Source: Rhodobacteraceae bacterium IMCC1335 (GTDB taxonomy: Bacteria > Pseudomonadota > Alphaproteobacteria > Rhodobacterales > Rhodobacteraceae). From it: 64,000 nucleotides of DNA. Positions within the stretch are counted from its first letter, which is position 1, and each line of letters opens with the position of its first letter. Under the pieces are notes generated by a model. The model was not told where the DNA came from, ran no database searches, and worked only from the letters and a program-made list of their open reading frames with translations. The translations under genes and the position numbers were made by a program. The stretch covers positions 1,302,001 through 1,366,000 of the forward strand of contig CP046864.1 in NCBI GenBank assembly GCA_039640495.1, in the 5' to 3' direction. Below are positions 63,262 through 64,000 of this stretch, piece by piece.

Positions 63262-64000
63262 ATGCAGCAATCTGCGCGGGTGGTCGCCGTTCTAGGGCCC
63301 ACAAATACCGGTAAAACCCATTATGCCATTGAACGCATGCTCGCCCATCGCACTGGAATTATTGGCTTGCCATTGCGACTATTGGCGCGTGAGGTCTACG
63401 ATAAAATTGTTGCCCTGCGCGGCCCATCGGTTGTGGCATTAGTCACTGGCGAAGAGAGGATCGTACCTCCGCGTACCAAATATTGGATTTGTACCGTCGA
63501 AGCCATGCCGCAAGCGATGGGGTTAGATTTTGTGGCGATTGATGAAGTGCAGCTCTGCGCGGATCCCGAACGAGGTCACGTGTTTACGGATCGCATAATT
63601 CACATGCGCGGCTTGCATGAAACGCTGTTTTTGGGCGCCGGCACGATGCGAAAGGTGATTTCAGATTTGGTGCCAGAGGCGCAATTTATGCGGCGGGACC
63701 GTTTGAGCACGCTCAGTTACACGGGCTCTAAAAAAATTAGCAGAATGCCCGCCCGCAGCGCAATTGTGTGCTTTTCAGTTGATAATCTTTATGCCATCGC
63801 CGAATTGATCCGGCGTCAAAAAGGCGGTGCAGCGGTGGTGATGGGGGCGTTGAGTCCGCGCACAAGAAACGCGCAGGTGGAGCTGTATCAAAACGGGGAT
63901 GTTGATTATCTGGTGGCCACGGATGCGATTGGCATGGGGTTAAACTTGGATATCGATCACGTGGCTTTTGCAGGTTTATCGAAGTTTGATGGTCGCCGGA
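63262..64000 (+). CDS. SUV3-like DEAD/DEAH helicase (5' part only)
   Basis: The gene runs off the right edge with 246 codons present. Walker A is LGPTNTGKTHYAIERML near residue 11, RLLAREVYDKI motif Ia, the DExx motif DEVQLCADPERG, and the second-domain motifs CFSVDNLYAIAELIRR and DYLVATDAIGMGLNLDID. This layout matches mitochondrial SUV3-type RNA helicases, found in alphaproteobacteria. GAGGG precedes ATG 63262. Family is sure; the role in RNA turnover is from homology. Confidence 0.9.
   Translation, partial: MQQSARVVAVLGPTNTGKTHYAIERMLAHRTGIIGLPLRLLAREVYDKIVALRGPSVVALVTGEERIVPPRTKYWICTVEAMPQAMGLDFVAIDEVQLCADPERGHVFTDRIIHMRGLHETLFLGAGTMRKVISDLVPEAQFMRRDRLSTLSYTGSKKISRMPARSAIVCFSVDNLYAIAELIRRQKGGAAVVMGALSPRTRNAQVELYQNGDVDYLVATDAIGMGLNLDIDHVAFAGLSKFDGRR

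Noticed and set aside
1..64000. tRNA, rRNA, CRISPR or prophage features
   Set aside because: None could be recognised by reading both strands; a covariance-model scan could still find small structured RNAs.

Overview
The window looks like chromosomal DNA of a marine alphaproteobacterium of the Rhodobacteraceae (Roseobacter group). The basis is gene content and order (phoR-pstSCAB-phoU-phoB in one run, yicC-gmk, class II DAHP synthase, UgpC-type sugar ABC operons, a SUV3-like helicase), alphaproteobacterial protein styles and moderate GC, roughly half by eye. Species is inference. I saw no rRNA, tRNA, CRISPR array, insertion sequence or phage gene. The region reads as ordinary, densely packed chromosome with several catabolic modules.

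Layout. 1-1556: end of a branched-chain amino acid ABC locus (livG fragment, substrate-binding protein). 1705-4250: a GlxA-type regulator and DAHP synthase. 4502-7751: yicC, gmk, a gamma carbonic anhydrase homologue and a Cys/Met-type PLP enzyme, nearly touching or overlapping. 7871-15153: the phosphate-starvation locus with a clear three-repeat Pho box before pstS. 15331-19953: glutaryl-CoA dehydrogenase, a DapA-family protein lacking its catalytic lysine, a DUF2938 membrane protein, a cupin and a histidine phosphatase.

20057-37912 is a large sugar island. A leftward operon (binding protein, two permeases, UgpC ATPase, isomerase, Gfo/Idh oxidoreductase, GH43 glycosidase) faces a LacI-type regulator that leads a second isomerase and Gfo/Idh pair. 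Next come a GtrS/GltR-like two-component system and a divergent gtsABC-type glucose/mannose ABC operon. Both ABC operons carry a strong hairpin between binding protein and first permease. Candidate operators sit in both divergent promoters: two LacI-like palindromes, and four TGTAACA-like repeats in 10-bp register.

38195-45678: an Old Yellow Enzyme, an SDR/BKACE/3-hydroxyacyl-CoA dehydrogenase-like cluster, an AEC transporter split by a -1 frameshift exactly at a TTTAAAA heptamer, a SAF-domain oxidoreductase and a membrane-anchored NYN-type putative ribonuclease. 46055-48667: metF and metR with a MetR box between them, a cold-shock protein and an ArsC-like protein. 48664-51196: a complete bufferin-type RiPP operon (DUF2282 precursor, DUF692 MNIO enzyme, DUF2063 partner, DoxX protein), expected to act in copper handling. 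51378-64000: thrS, two alpha/beta hydrolases, glutathione peroxidase, pepF, a LigI-like amidohydrolase with the ATP-dependent ligase/exonuclease pair, an HpcH-type aldolase, an SCP2 protein, a TPR protein and the start of a helicase gene.

Most promising items: the bufferin operon, the slippery-site frameshift, the lysine-less DapA homologue, the tandem TGTAACA repeats and the membrane NYN protein. Start codons were moved from the longest open frame where a Shine-Dalgarno sequence or family alignment argued for it.
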